A stretch of DNA of 64,000 nt from Nymphalis io (GCF_905147045.1 NC_065916.1:7108468-7172467); one strand, 5' to 3'; counted from the stretch's first letter, positions 1 through 12,419 are shown. The notes: generated by a model not told the origin, from the sequence alone. A program made the numbers and translations.

Positions 1-500
1 ATTAAACAATAAAACATTATTTTTTGTACTCTTGAAATAAAATGAAGTCACCCCTAGAGAAATAAACTCTGCATGGTTTGTTTCATTTTCCTTAAATCTT
101 CAATTAATTCAAATAAAAAAAAAAAAACAAAATGCAACTAAGTTTAAGCATTGTCATACGCTTACCATACAAATATACATATACAAATAGGAATGTTTTG
201 TGTTGTCCGTTCATAAAATTTATATTTATAACGGAGTTTTAATAATTATTAAAAAAAGAAAACTTACACCTGCTTACTTACAATTAGTATTTTATATACA
301 ACAATTACATTTATATATTTTGCTTGTTTTTCAAACTATGAAACCCTTGATTTATATACCCAATACGAATTTTACATATTTATTGGATATATAAGAAGTC
401 GGTATCCAGTTTGAACTAGTTTTACGATAACTAACCCCTTACGGGTCCTGCGTCCGATTTCGGTCGTTTTGCGTTCGCTTGGATTATGAGAGTGAGGGTT
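1..500. other. AT-rich DNA, nothing recognised
   Basis: AT-rich sequence with A and T runs. The only open frames are short and low in complexity. Confidence 0.5.
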
Positions 501-511
501 TTTTTTTTAAA

Positions 512-972
512 TATAGGTAGGCGTAGACGGACAAATGTGCGTTCTTATGGTAAGGTTACTATATAAATTGGCGCCGTAAAAATATTTCTTATCCCTAACT
601 ACACAACTATGAGTACTGCTATTTAGCGGTCGTATATATGATAAGTCGGTGGTTATATAATATTTTTATTAATTTAAATAAAATAGGCCTTAAACGAGTA
701 GAAGAATATCAAAACCAATATTTTTCAACAAAGCTGTTTTTTGTATGCCTAGATTTACGCACTGTAAGAAATATTAACAGTTCCTTCCCCAATGCGCCAC
801 CAACGTTGGGAACTGAGATGTTATGTCCCTTGTGCCTGTAATTACACTGGCTCACTCACCGTTGAAATCAGAATACAACAATATTAAGTATTGCTGTTTG
901 GCGGTAAAAAATGTGATGAGTGGGGTGGATAACGTCCCGTCTGGGTTTGCACACAGCCCTACCATCAAGTAA
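512..972 (+). repeat. two family A repeat copies, divergent
   Basis: Two decayed copies in tandem (about 512-652 and 745-972). The second keeps the family landmarks: a block like CCAACGTTGGGAACTGAGATG, then CTCACTCACC, GCGGTA, and a GTGGGGTGG..ACGTCCCG end. Confidence 0.7.
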
Positions 973-1850
973 ACAGAAAATAATATTAATATTAAAGCGA
1001 AAAAAGTCATAAAATTTTCTACAATGTTTCGTAAACTTTAGTTATCTGTAAATTACTTACAAATAATTGTTAGTTGATTATATAAAAGTTGAAATATATC
1101 TATGGTAATATTATGGCAACATTTCTCATATTAGTTTTACATAATAATCGATTAAATTAATAAATGCCTTTTATCGGTTTCTTGTATCAATATATTTGTA
1201 ATAGTATAACATTAATTATAAATTTAAGTATTTATTTCTCTGTAAAAATAATTCCCTGCTAAGGTGAATGAAACCTGCAAGAGTAAGGAGAAATTCCAAA
1301 CATACCAACCCACATATAAACAGCAAGTCAGCTTAAATTCCGAATCCATCTCCGTCTTAAACATATTTTCTTCGACTGTGTCAATCTTTACATTTGCCCA
1401 GAAACGAGTTTAAAAAAAAAGAGGTTATATTGACATATCAAATAGAAACGCGGACGGTAGCCATATTGTCCTTAAACAAACTGATAAAATGGCCGACTTG
1501 TCACTACGGTGAAATATTCTTTTTTATAAATAGGTATAATTTAGATTTCCTACAATTAATCTATATTAAAGTATATTATATATATGCGTTATACTGTATT
1601 GTTATCTATATATTTCACATGTTCTTATATTTTACATGAGTAATTCGAAAGCTTAGATCAATGGGGAATGACATTAAGATCACATATACATATATAAACA
1701 CGCACACAACATGGTGTTTCGTTGTCATTTTAACGGAATAATAAGCCCGTGCAGTAAACTGTTTTAGTTAGGACGATTAGAGACTTCGACCCTGTCCCTT
1801 TTTCTAATATAAGTATATACTTACTTAACTGATGTTATAATCGTTGTACA
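973..1850. other. AT-rich DNA, nothing recognised
   Basis: No coding signal or familiar repeat seen on either strand. Confidence 0.4.
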
Positions 1851-1851
1851 T

Positions 1852-1945
1852 GTCACAGTCTCACTCACCCTTCAAGTCAGAACACACCAAGAATTGCTAT
1901 TTGGCGGTAGAATATCTGATGAGTGGATGGTACCTTTTTATACCA
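1852..1945 (+). repeat. family A repeat fragment
   Basis: Carries CTCACTCACCCTTCAAGTCA, TTGGCGGTAGAATATCTGAT and GAGTGGATGGTACC of the family core. Confidence 0.65.
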
Positions 1946-3785
1946 ACATATAAATCTGACAGTTGCAAATACGACTTTGCTTAATAACTATAATGAAAGT
2001 TTAATTTAAAACTTGATAACTTTGTCGCATAGGTTTCAATCGGTGGTAAGTTCGGCCATCTTTGCACCCATTAATTATTTTATTTTAAAGCCAAATTTAA
2101 TTTGTGTTGCTGTGTAGCATAAATAGCGCAATGGCGAACTGACGGCCTAGCAATGTAAAAATCGTAGGTTCTATCCCTTAGGCTATTGTCGTCCCCACTT
2201 TTAACACTAGTTGTTCGCTTAATTGGGGAGCATTGCTTATTTTTTTAAAGTTCTAGTACCAGTATAATAATTACAGGCACAAGGGACGTCGGCGCTTTGA
2301 AGATGTGGCTTATACATCTTAGAGCACCAGTGATTATGGACGAACTTATCAACAGGTGGCCAATTTGCTCGTCTGCGTTCTTAAAAAAAAAAGTCATTTT
2401 TTTCTTTACAGCTTTGGATACTACGGTTTTAGCACTCATTGTAAATATTGGTGAAAATATAATAACCCTATTAAAGTGTGTGGGCTGGTGCTAGGTATAA
2501 AAATGGATAGGATATACATATCATATCCTTAGAATTCAAGCTTGTTTCATACAAAATTTATATAATAGTTAGATAACGTTTGTCTGATCAAAATCCTTAT
2601 AAATTTTGTATTACAAAGAAGGAATTGAACGTAAATGGGAAGAGAGATCTCCTAAGTAATGCCAGGTTTGTCATTCACTCACATCCAATCAAAATATTTT
2701 TATTCAAATAGACTTTTACAAGTACACAAAGCGTCATACGCTACCACACTACAATTTACCTTTGTTATAACATATGTAAAAAAAATCAATGTACAGATGC
2801 ATAATGACAGGTTCAAATTTAAAATCAATTCGAATGAATTTGAAAAAACAACGAAATTCAAATTTGGAAAATGGCAAATGATTAATAATGATGTTTTTTT
2901 TATTTATTTCTTAATATAGAAAATAAATTTTGTAATTTATTATAATGCACGGTTAAAATTCATATTATAATTTACAACGTAAAATAAATTTAATAATTGA
3001 TATAAATAACCATTTTATGCTGTGAAATAATTATTGATGGATAAAATCCTATTACACAAACCGAAAATTACAAAAAAAAAATTGCAAACTTTAAAATTCG
3101 AACCGTTTGTAAGAATTGGAACGGGACGATTTTTTTTAACAAAATTATATAGAATTCTTTCCCTCCCTACGTGATGATATAATGTGTATCCTGTGTAATT
3201 AAAAATTGTGGAATACGGTGTAAAATTCGGCACAATATATATTGTCATCTAATGGCCGATCCGTGACTGCCCGAAAGCTAGCGCTGCAATAAAAACAAAT
3301 ATGCATCTAAACGAAACAAATAAAACGGAAAAAATTTGAAAAAGCACCGCCATGTTGTTGCGCGCGCACGTCGCACCAAATCTTTATAGATCGTTTTCGT
3401 GCGTGACATTTCAGACATTTTTTCGTGTGCGGGTTTAAAATTTTACGAACGAATTACGATTATTGATCTCTTTATGGATTTTTTTTTAAATTTATTTTAC
3501 GCATATGCTACGATGCACTTTATGATGCCATGAAAAAAAATACAAAAATGTTGTCTAATAATCAAAAATCCTTATGATTTAAAAATAGTTTCATTTTCCT
3601 AGTTTATTTACAAGATTAAAAAAATCTAGCTTTAATGAAAAGAGCAAAAAAAACGTAGTATGTTGTTGAATGGAGACTTTTACCCTGTAAGATCCTTAAT
3701 TAAAAAAAAAATCCTAAGTGTTGCTATATACAAAAAAAAAACCTTCATTTTCAAATTCGTTCTATCAAACGTTGCTCTGATATTA
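1946..3785. other. AT-rich non-coding DNA
   Basis: No gene recognised. A short minus family A trace lies near 2260-2300. At about 3330-3420 there is a GC-richer patch with GCGCGCGCACGTCGC and nearby CACCGCCATG, which could be regulatory but has no supporting transcript signal. Confidence 0.35.
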
Positions 3786-3985
3786 GACGGTAGTGAAGTA
3801 TCAGAAAGTGACTTTCAAATGAAAGAAGTCACTTTCTTACTCGCCTGTTAAATGTTGACAACCGACTTATATTGATATATTATTTTGATATATTTGATAT
3901 TATATGATATATATTTAACAAGAATGTTATATTATAATTATAAGGGTCAATGTCGCATATCACTTTCTGATACTTTACGACCGTC
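3786..3985. repeat. MITE-like element with about 27-bp inverted ends
   Basis: The left arm GACGGTAGTGAAGTATCAGA and the right arm (reverse complement GACGGTCGTAAAGTATCAGA) face each other over 200 bp, both continuing into AAGTGA. The inside is AT-rich. One arm recurs at 35838-35877. No coding capacity, so a non-autonomous DNA transposon is the best guess. Confidence 0.6.
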
Positions 3986-4065
3986 TTCAGCGGGGAGCTT
4001 CGAGTTTGTTCTTTCAGAATAGACCTATTGGAAGCAATAGCGAGACCGCCTTTTTTATATATATA

Positions 4066-4343
4066 ATAGGAAGGCGGACGAGCATATGGGCCACCTGATG
4101 GTAAGTGGTCACCAAACGCCCTTAGACATTGGCATTGTAAGAAATGTTAACCATCGCTTACATCACCAATGCGCCACCAACCTTGGGAACTAAGATGTCC
4201 CTTGTGCCTGTAATTACACTGGCTCACTCACCCTTCAAACCGGAACACAACAACACCAAGAACTGCTATTTTGCGGTAGAATATCTCATAAGTGGGTGGT
4301 ACCTACCCAGATGAGCTTGCACAAAGCTCTACCACCAGTAAAT
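4066..4343 (+). repeat. family A repeat, well preserved
   Basis: A near-complete copy. It starts AGGAAGGCGGACGAGCATAT, passes GGGCCACCTGATGGTAAGTG and ACTGGCTCACTCACCCTTCA, and ends GCTCTACCACCAGTA. This roughly 270-bp unit occurs at least fifteen times here on both strands. It has no ORF and no clear tRNA head, so its class is left open. Confidence 0.8.
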
Positions 4344-4509
4344 TCTAAAATGCCTTCGCATCGCTGTAGCATATCTTTATTTTAAGCTAAAACATGTAAT
4401 GTTAGTCTTAGTATATTTGGGTCCTACCTTGGCGTTCAAGCTTGCTTCATACCTATTTTATAAATAGAGATACAAACAGAGGTTATTTTTCATTTCTAGA
4501 TGGATTAGT

Positions 4510-4700
4510 AGTTAAAACATATTATTAAAGGTTGCGCGTTCAACTCAAAGAAACACCACTGAACTTTCACGTGCTTAATTTGTTTTTATAATTCATATCA
4601 TACTCGATAAACATCGTAAGGAAACCTGCATATGTGTATCCGCTAACTAGCATTGGAGCGGATTGGTGATATAAGCTCCTAGCCATCCTTAAAAGGGGGT
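4510..4700 (+). repeat. SINE S1, divergent copy
   Basis: Retains CACCACTGAACTTTCACGTG, CTTAATTTG, ATCGTAAGGAAACCTGCATA and CATTGGAGCGG in S1 order; the tRNA head is eroded. Confidence 0.55.
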
Positions 4701-4744
4701 AAGCCTTAAGGTCCTGGGAGGGGGTTTATTGAATAGATAGGTGA

Positions 4745-4992
4745 ACAATTGCGCCACCTGATGATAAATGATCACCGCTTATAGACATTGGCGCTGTGAG
4801 AAGTATTAATCATTCCTTATTATTATTTATATACGTCAATCTTGGGAACTAAGATGTTTATCCCTTGTTTTGTTACACTGTCTCACTCACACTCCAAACC
4901 GGAACACGACAATACGAATTATTACTGTTTGGCGGTAAAGTATCTTAGTGGGTGATGCCTACCCAGACGGATTTGGGCAAAGTCCTACCAAG
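4745..4992 (+). repeat. family A repeat, divergent
   Basis: Keeps GCCACCTGATGATAAATGAT, CAATCTTGGGAACTAAGATG and CTCACTCACACTCCAAACCG, with many substitutions and a lost middle. Confidence 0.65.
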
Positions 4993-5279
4993 CTTGCCTC
5001 TGTTATATACTTATTATTAAACTTATTACCGAACCGGTTACAATTGCCAACGGAATAGTTAAATGAGCTATTAAGAAACATACATTTCTAACGTAGACGG
5101 GTTACACTACAAGTTACAATGAATTAATGGTAAACGCGTAAAGTTGCGGCAATACCGCTGTGTAAATATTAAATAATGTTAGGTTATTAGAACTTAGGGC
5201 TAGTTTATACTGTGAATGGAAATTTAATATGATTCAGAATATAAAAGCCGTGGTAACTCAGTGGTTAGAAGACTTTTTT

Positions 5280-5510
5280 TATATTATAGGTAGGCGGACA
5301 AAGTGGTGACCAACGCCCGTAGACAGGGGCGATGTAAGAAATGTTAACCATCGCTTACAACGCCAATGCGACACCATCCTTGGGAACTAAGATGTCCCTT
5401 GTGCCTGTAATTACATTGTCTCACTATAGATCTCAGTTTTGCGGTAGAACATCTGATGAGTGGGTGGTACCTACCCAGACGAGCCTGCAAAAAGCTCTAC
5501 AACCAGTAAA
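5280..5510 (+). repeat. family A repeat
   Basis: Starts TATAGGTAGGCGGACAAAGT, keeps CTTGGGAACTAAGATGTCCC, and ends GCTCTACAACCAGTAA. About 40 bp are missing between the CTCACT block and the GCGGTAGAA block. Confidence 0.75.
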
Positions 5511-5725
5511 ACATACATACACAAAAGTACGACGTGAATTTTTACCGATGACTCGAAGTCCGTCCGGGCAAGTACCGCTGAATTTTTGTGTGGTTTATTT
5601 GTCTTGCTTATGGTGAAGAAAAATATCCACCCGCATCGAACCAACGTGGTGGATTAGACTCCATGTAAAAAAGGAAGTTTAAGTCCAGCAGCGGTATAAT
5701 TACAATTTATATAAATGAATATTCC

Positions 5726-6025
5726 GTAACAGCCTGTGAATGTCCCACTGCTGGGCTAAAGGCCTCCTCTCCTCTTTTTGAGGAGAAGGTTTGGAGCTTA
5801 TTCCACCACGCTGCTCCAATGCGGGTTGGTGGAATACACATGTGGCAGAATTTCAGTGAAATTAGACACATGCAGGTTTCCTCACGATGTTTTCCTTCAC
5901 CGTAGAGCACGAGATGAATTATAATCGCAAATTAAGCACATGAAAATTCAGTGGTGCTTGCCCGGGTTTGAACCCACGATCATCGGTTAGGATTCCCGCG
6001 TTCTTACCACTGGGCCATCTCGGCT
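5726..6025 (-). repeat. SINE S1 (tRNA-derived), full length
   Basis: On the minus strand the element begins AGCCGAGATGGCCCAGTGGT, an A-box-like start. A B box (GGGTTCAAACCCGGGC) follows, then the body with CACTGAATTTTCATGTGCTT and the end GGGACATTCACAGGCTGTTA. The A and B boxes support a Pol III-transcribed tRNA-derived SINE, resembling the lepidopteran Metulj type (from memory, unverified). Confidence 0.85.
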
Positions 6026-6415
6026 ATTAAATGAATATTATTGTCGATAAATCTTTGTAGGATCATTTCGCGCCGGTATTTCAAATCAAATATTGTGAAA
6101 CAAAGTCGCACCGCTTGTATCTAGTAAATAGTTTTTGAATTTATCGCAAATAGACGCGGATTGCACTATAGTATGTGGTGATCTATCTCTTTTTTTTAAT
6201 ATATTTTCATTCCAAATTTAAAGCAGATGTGATTGTGAACCAAGCCCAAGATTGCGGTTCGCCAGACGTGCCCGAACCGGCAAATTATTTACCTTGTAAG
6301 CACGTACTACGATTACTTTACATTGTTGCTTGATGACACACGATATACATTGTACGGACGTTACAATATACGCATTTGTTACAATGGTATTTGTACAGTG
6401 GTATATATAAACTAG
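6026..6415. other. non-coding, nothing recognised
   Basis: Mixed-composition DNA without a supported ORF or known repeat. Confidence 0.35.
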
Positions 6416-6419
6416 TGTT

Positions 6420-6640
6420 CGCCCACATGGGTAAGGGAGATGTTGCCGTCAGAGCGTCACGGTAGCATGCGCAAGCGATCCCGTGGCGCTCCTCGTTAAG
6501 ATGGAAAGGGTCATACCCACTAAAAAACCAGCGGTATGGTTTTTTAGTGGGTATGACGGGGTGCACTCAGCGTCTTGAACACCAGTGACCCACTGTTTCC
6601 GTGAGGGAAACGCGTAATGAGTTTTTCCAGCGATAAAAAG
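6420..6640 (-). repeat. family C repeat with internal fold-back duplication
   Basis: Related to copies at 11215 and 37100. On the minus strand it carries the GTGCACCCCGTCATACCCAC block and the CTTAACGAGGAGCGCCACGG block. Unlike the other copies, its centre (6510-6557) is a perfect inverted repeat with 21-bp arms and a 6-bp spacer. Confidence 0.75.
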
Positions 6641-6864
6641 GGGGCGGAAATGTTGGTCGGAGGGGGGGGGGGTGTTATAAAGCCTATATCATTCCACAGG
6701 GTTCAAATTTACTTCATACCAAATATCATCAAACTCGGTTGGCTTAGACGTGATAGCGTAACAGACACACAAAGTTATTTTAACATTTATAATATAAAAA
6801 ATAGTTAATATACTAAATTGTATGTTTATAATTCGTTTTAAAGGATTGACGCAAAAACTATAAT

Positions 6865-7156
6865 GAGAGCCGAAATGGCTTAGTGGACAGAACGCGTGCA
6901 TCTTAACCGATGATCGCGGGTTCAAACCTTACAACCTACCTACCTAGCAGCATGTTAGTGTCCCATTGAGCTAAGGTCTCCTCTCCTTTGAGGGGTTTGC
7001 TTACCAATGCTGGTCTAATCCACGTACCATGCCGTACACCATGTAATTAGACACATACCGAGCATGAGATGAATTGTAAACACTAATCATCATTATAACC
7101 CTGGTGTGAACCGATCATTGGTTAAGATGCACGCGTTCTAACTACGTCATCTCGAT
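6865..7156. repeat. two SINE S1 pieces head to head
   Basis: A + strand tRNA head (6865-6930; ATGGCTTAGTGGACAGAACG with B box GCGGGTTCAAACC) stops and is followed by a decayed minus S1 copy (about 6945-7156) ending ACTACGTCATCTCGAT. The pair forms an imperfect inverted repeat. Confidence 0.7.
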
Positions 7157-7472
7157 ACATGCAAACAATTAAATTTCAAAGCATCATTGCCCAATACACC
7201 AGATGTTCAGCACATAGATTAACGGGACCCCAACGAACATAATTCTTATTTCCTAAACACGATAATCTCTTGAGAGCAGCGGAACACGATGCGTCACAAA
7301 AAGAGAGTGATGTATTATGCTTTCCTGTGTTTTTACACCTTTCGCGAAGTATTAGAACTCGTGAATGTTCAAATACGTATTCGTTCAATTTATATTTAAA
7401 AGTGTTTTTCTTGTTGTTAACTATGATGTTATGTAATGTTAAGTAAAATAAACTCATGAATATAACTGTACT

Positions 7473-7735
7473 AGTGGTAGGGCTTTGTGCAAGCTCGTCT
7501 GGGTAGGTACCACCCACTCATTAGGTATTCTACCGCAAAACAGCAGTACTTGTTGTGTTCCGGTTTGAAAAGTGAGCGAGCCAGTGTAATTACGGGCACA
7601 AGGGACATAATCTTAGTTCCCAAGGTTAGTAGCGCATTGGCGATGTAAGCGATGGTTAAAATTTCCTACAATGCCAATGTCTATGGGCGTTGGTGACCTA
7701 CCATTAGGCCACCCATATGCTCGTCCGCCTACGTA
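7473..7735 (-). repeat. family A repeat
   Basis: Minus copy: TGGTAGGGCTTTGTGCAAGC, GTCTGGGTAGGTACCACCCA, then ATGCTCGTCCGCCTACGTAT at the far end. Confidence 0.8.
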
Positions 7736-7944
7736 TACTATAAACATTAGAGAAAAAATGTTTTGTTGTGAACATCGTGAGGTAACATATAGTTTATTTT
7801 TTATGATATAATGTTTATTGTTTTAATTGAAGTATTGGTAATCATTTATAATCCACCAACCCCCTTAGTGGAGCATCGTGGTATTATATAATCGAAATCT
7901 TTACCCGGCTTACAGGCATTAAAGATTTAACATATGGAATAATT

Positions 7945-8035
7945 CTAACTGCCTCGTTGGTCTAGTGGCTAGATATCAGATCCCGAGGATTCTGCTTCTG
8001 CGCTGGTTAGTCTTTCTTGAGATTGGTCCTGATCA
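7945..8035 (+). repeat. SINE S3 head fragment
   Basis: CCTCGTTGGTCTAGTGGCTA resembles a tRNA A box and is shared in outline with S3 copies at 13640 and 29035; the B box region is decayed. Confidence 0.5.
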
Positions 8036-9636
8036 AACATCGTCATCATCATCATTCGGAAAAACAATAACGGCGGTGAACAGTTCAGAACGATTGTGGA
8101 GTGGAAAGTATATATAGTCCTTGCCCAGTTGATAATAAAAATCAATAAAAAAATTATAATATAAAATGATACACGATGATTTTGTGCGGTATAAATTATT
8201 CATTTCTTTTAAAAAATATTTTTTCATAATAATCTCATAAAGAAATAGTTTATTATGCAAAATAATTAATAAAAAAAACAAAGGCGTATCCCGCCGCCAT
8301 TGTTAAAAATCTTTCCCGCGCTTGACAAAGACACCTGAGTTCCCGCCAATTTAAACCTGTCACTTGAAGTCATAAAGTGTAAAAAAACTTTTTAAGCATT
8401 TGAGTTTTATGGTCTTAGCGTCTAATATTTTTTTTAAATAATTATTGTTGACAGGGCATCTTTAATTGTCGAATTTGACACGGATATGAGAAAAGATGAG
8501 CCTGAGAATATGACTTTCAGATATCATTTTAGGTATTTTTTTTGCTTGTTTATAGTTTTAGTAAACCAAGGTAGAGCCCTCTCTGCATGCATTACTTACA
8601 TTACATTACAATGCATTACAAACAAATTCGAACTAAGGTATAGTTCGAATTTGTTTTATTTACTATCTGGTAACTTAGTAGTTTTTTTTTTAAGTTAAAG
8701 GCACTGGTTCTTTTTTAAAATCCTTATAGATTTTTTTTTAAATTCTTGCTGTTTAATAAATATTTCTCAAATATTTTCAATTAATTAACAAAAAAATAAC
8801 TTCATGTAAACATTTTTAAATCGTTATTTTATAATTTATTAAACATCAGCTATCTTCGGTTCAAAAATAGATTCTACCAAAAGAACCGGCAAGAAACTTA
8901 TTAGTAACACTTTTATACTGATTATTAAAACTATAATACCAACACCAAATAAAAATGATCTCTCAAATCAAATATTTAAATAAGCCAATCAATCACTAAC
9001 AAATTCCATTATTTACTATTTCATTCATAAAGACATAATGTATTCAAAAATATCCTTCCCACGTTCTCACGCCCAACGCAAATTACAGACTGATTACGCA
9101 CTAACTTGTGAATGACGCTACAGGTGTCTACTACGTTTGCAGAAAAAAAAACAAACAAAACAGTAAAACCTCCTTTGGACACGTGCGTCCGTCTTTGCGG
9201 CCAGAGACAATAGTATTATGACAGAAAAAAAACGATACAATATTGACTTTGGCGCGAAAAATTGACACGTCAGTCATTCCCACGTAGACCTTTTTTTTGT
9301 TACTTAATTAGTGATTCCCAATTTATTTTTGCGACTTTAGTCTTTATTATATAAAAAATAATGATTAAATTTGCTTGAGTTATAGAATAAGATTAGGTTT
9401 TACAAATTCTAAAACGATAATCTCTTACAGGTGATAATTCGTTACCCAATTACTTAAGGAAAACGAATTACTATGAAATCTTTTTTTTTTTTTTAAAGAA
9501 AGCAAAAGTAGAAATATATTTGTGAAAAAGGATACAGACTAAATAATTATAGTGAATTTTTAAAAAATTTAAAAATCTGCCCTTAAGTGACCCGCAATTT
9601 TGACGTTAGTATATTCAAGTGTGTTTTATAATTATA
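8036..9636. other. AT-rich DNA with one perfect hairpin
   Basis: No gene. At 8620-8656 a 16-bp perfect inverted repeat (AAACAAATTCGAACTA and its complement) surrounds a 5-bp loop. GC-richer patches lie near 8280-8355 and 9240-9290. Confidence 0.4.
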
Positions 9637-9998
9637 GTAACAGTCTATAAATGTTTCCCTGCTGGGCTTAGGTCTCCTTTTGAAGATAAAGTTTGAAAGT
9701 AAGAGCTTATTTCACTTTGGCTCTCGATGTCACCGCCTGACTGTGACATCAATTTTATCGCGCACAAAGAGATTTGGCAACTCCTTTCTCAGTTGTTAAC
9801 ATTCTGTCCGACTCTACTGGCCGTTGTCGCATTTGGAATCTACTGCCACTTACCATCAGGTGGAGTGGAGTCATTTGCCATTAACGCCATCCATCAACGC
9901 AAATTAAGCACATGAAGATTTAGTGGTGCTTGCCTGGGTTTGAACATACAAACATCGAGTAAGTTTCATGTATTCTAACCACTAGGCCATTTCGACTC
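9637..9998 (-). repeat. SINE S1 interrupted by foreign sequence
   Basis: The two ends are S1 on the minus strand (start side CTAGTGGTTAGAATACATGA, far side AGACCTAAGCCCAGCAGGGA), but the middle (about 9720-9890) does not match other S1 copies. Confidence 0.65.
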
Positions 9999-10517
9999 CA
10001 ATCGAAATAAAATAAAAAAAATACACTATTCGGTAAAAAAAATAATATCAACATTATAAATAAATAAATTATATTGAAATACAAAATGCAACGACTCAAT
10101 AAGTAAGTGTAACGCTTCTATATTGAATAAAGATTTTGATTTTAACATACAATTATAAAAAAAAAACGACCATAGAGTTGCCACGTAAATCCATAGACAG
10201 ATGCCAGTTACAATATATGTATATATATCAGTAGCTTTCCTAATACCCCTTAAAATAATACGAGGATCAGACCACCGGGAGTTCAGCCCGGATCCGGGCT
10301 TAGCGCACGTGTGGACTTTTTGTTAAATAGCTTAACTAATAATTATAAACTTATTGAATTTGAAATATTGCCGCGTAAATCATTTTCAACTCCGCCATAC
10401 TTTTACGCTTAAGAAGTTCTTTAATGTATATTCAATATTGGCACAATCTATATAAATAAAAACGAAATACACATCACGATATCTCCTAAGCTATCCGCCC
10501 TATTGACTCGAATTCCT
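9999..10517. other. non-coding, nothing recognised
   Basis: AT-rich. A short stretch at 10260-10320 (ACCACCGGGAGTTCAGCCCG) is GC-richer but matches nothing I know. Confidence 0.35.
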
Positions 10518-10785
10518 ACTGGTGGTAGGGCTTTGTGCAAGCTCGTCTGGGTAGGTACCACCCACTCCTCAGATATTCTACCGCAAAACAACAGTTCTCG
10601 ATATTGTTGTGCTCCGGTTTGAAGGGTGAGTGAGCCAGTGTAATTACAGGCACATGGGTTCCAATGTTCAAAGTTCCCAAGGTTGGTGGCGTATTGGCTA
10701 TGTAAGCGATGGTTGACATTTCTTACAATGCCAATGTCTATGGGCGTTGGTGGCCCATATGCTCGTTCGCCTTCCTATTCTATAA
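10518..10785 (-). repeat. family A repeat
   Basis: Minus copy from ACTGGTGGTAGGGCTTTGTG to CCCATATGCTCGTTCGCCTT, complete except for a short loss in the GTAAGTGGTCACC part. Confidence 0.8.
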
Positions 10786-11214
10786 AAAAAAAGTGATCAC
10801 CACAGCCCATAGACAAATGCACTAAAAATAAATATTAACCAAATCTAAAAACGTCACCACTTTAGAATCTAACGGTAAAAATAAACGCTAACAGGTGAGC
10901 AGTAAAACAATCCTGTCTTCTTCTCTCTAATGTGAAATCAATAATGACGAAAAGAGAGAAATTTGTGTCTAACTAAACATCTAAGTAAAAACACATATAA
11001 ATATATACTAGCAGTTTCGTGTATTTCATACTAGCTACCCGTACGGATTCGCACATGAAGATAAATGGTCTACATATTAAAAGGTTTATATCGTAATACG
11101 TATAACTGTCTTGACGGCTTAGTGACTTGAATTGTTATTTTCCGACATCTTCAACAATCATCGTCATATTTCAGTCAATTTACACGAAACATTAATGTAT
11201 TATACACTTTTTTT
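10786..11214. other. AT-rich non-coding DNA
   Basis: No supported feature. A motif run near 10865-10975 (AACAGGTGAGCAGTAAAACA.. with AATAATGACGAAAAGAGAGA) recurs loosely at 26284-26380 and 34500-34560, suggesting another low-copy repeat. Confidence 0.4.
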
Positions 11215-11390
11215 TAACGCTGGAAAAACGCCTTACGCGTTTCCCCCACGGAAACAGTGGGGGGTATGTGGGGCTCGCCGGTGTCCAAGGCGCCGAGTGC
11301 GCCCCGAACATCGGAATACCCACTAAAAAACCAGCGGTACCCTTTCCGTTTTAACGAGGAGCGCCACGGGATCGCTTTCGCATGCTACAA
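11215..11390 (+). repeat. family C repeat
   Basis: Contains CTTACGCGTTTCCCCCACGG, GGGGCTCGCCGGTGTCCAAG, CCCACTAAAAAACCAGCGGT and AACGAGGAGCGCCACGGGAT, shared with 37100-37285 and, inverted, with 6420-6640. Confidence 0.75.
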
Positions 11391-11546
11391 AATGTATTAC
11401 ACACCTAAACCATCCACTTGAATCACTCCATTAAAAAAACCGTATGAGACTCCGTTTGATAGTATTCTACTGTATCCCGTGCAAACACACAGACAGACGC
11501 GACGGGAAACTTTATTTTATAATATATAATTACACACTATAAAAAA

Positions 11547-11832
11547 ATGGCCTAGTGATTAGAACGCGTTAATCGTAACCGATGATCGTGGGTTCAAACC
11601 CGGGCAAGCACCACTGAATTTTCATGTGCTTAATTTGTGTTTATAATCATCTTGTTCTTGACGGTGAAGGAAAACATCGTGAACACCGCATGTACCTGAT
11701 TTCATTGAAATTCTGCCACATGTGTAATTCACCAACCCGCATTGGAGTAGCGTGGTGGAATAAGCTCCAAACATTCTCCTCAAAAGGGAGAGGAGGCCTT
11801 AGCCAATAAGTGGGACATTAACAGGCTGTTAC
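11547..11832 (+). repeat. SINE S1 (tRNA-derived), full length
   Basis: A box ATGGCCTAGTGATTAGAACG, B box GTGGGTTCAAACCCGGGC, body CACTGAATTTTCATGTGCTT, end GGGACATTAACAGGCTGTTA. Confidence 0.85.
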
Positions 11833-11999
11833 TTTTTACTTTACACTATGAATGTTCAATTGCTTGGTTGAGGCAGATGAGACAGGTAGGCTTTTACTGA
11901 TGGCTATAGGCTTTTTCATTCGACACATGCAGGCTTCGTCACGATGATGAATTCACTTAAAGCGAACCACCACGGCCAATTTAATTATATATTTACTAT

Positions 12000-12140
12000 A
12001 TATTTAAAATGTCTTCGTCAGTTACGCATTCACGGCTAAACAACTGAACCAATTTTGATGAAATTCGGTGCGCAGCAGCAAACCCCAAGGATTGACATAG
12101 GCTACGGGTACCTAACAGCTGACCACTCTCTACCTCATAT
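12000..12140 (+). repeat. Helitron-like dispersed repeat fragment
   Basis: Contains CACGGCTAAACAACTGAACC and TTTTGATGAAATTCGGTG, the hallmark of a short dispersed family also seen at 15185, 15645, 21390, 21955, 24140 and 31630. Class assignment is tentative. Confidence 0.45.
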
Positions 12141-12419
12141 GCAGGTTAATGCTATATACATATACTTTAGTACAAGTTTATTTATATACATTTATTAATA
12201 AAAACTTATATTTTCAAATAATATCCACGTGTCTTTTTCATTATACGTGACTATGTCATATTTATATCTGTATATTTGTAGGCAGAATATTTGACGCACA
12301 AGCGTTTAACTAGGGCGCTGTAATTAAAAAAAAATTGAAGAATGTTGCAATTAAAATAATAAAAACTAGATGGGCATCATTTGATGTTACGCATATCATA
12401 GTGCACAAATGTGTACACA

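Noticed and set aside
11547..11620. Functional tRNA gene suggested by A and B boxes
   Set aside because: The boxes are followed by the S1 SINE body and recur with it many times; there is no complete cloverleaf with paired acceptor stem.
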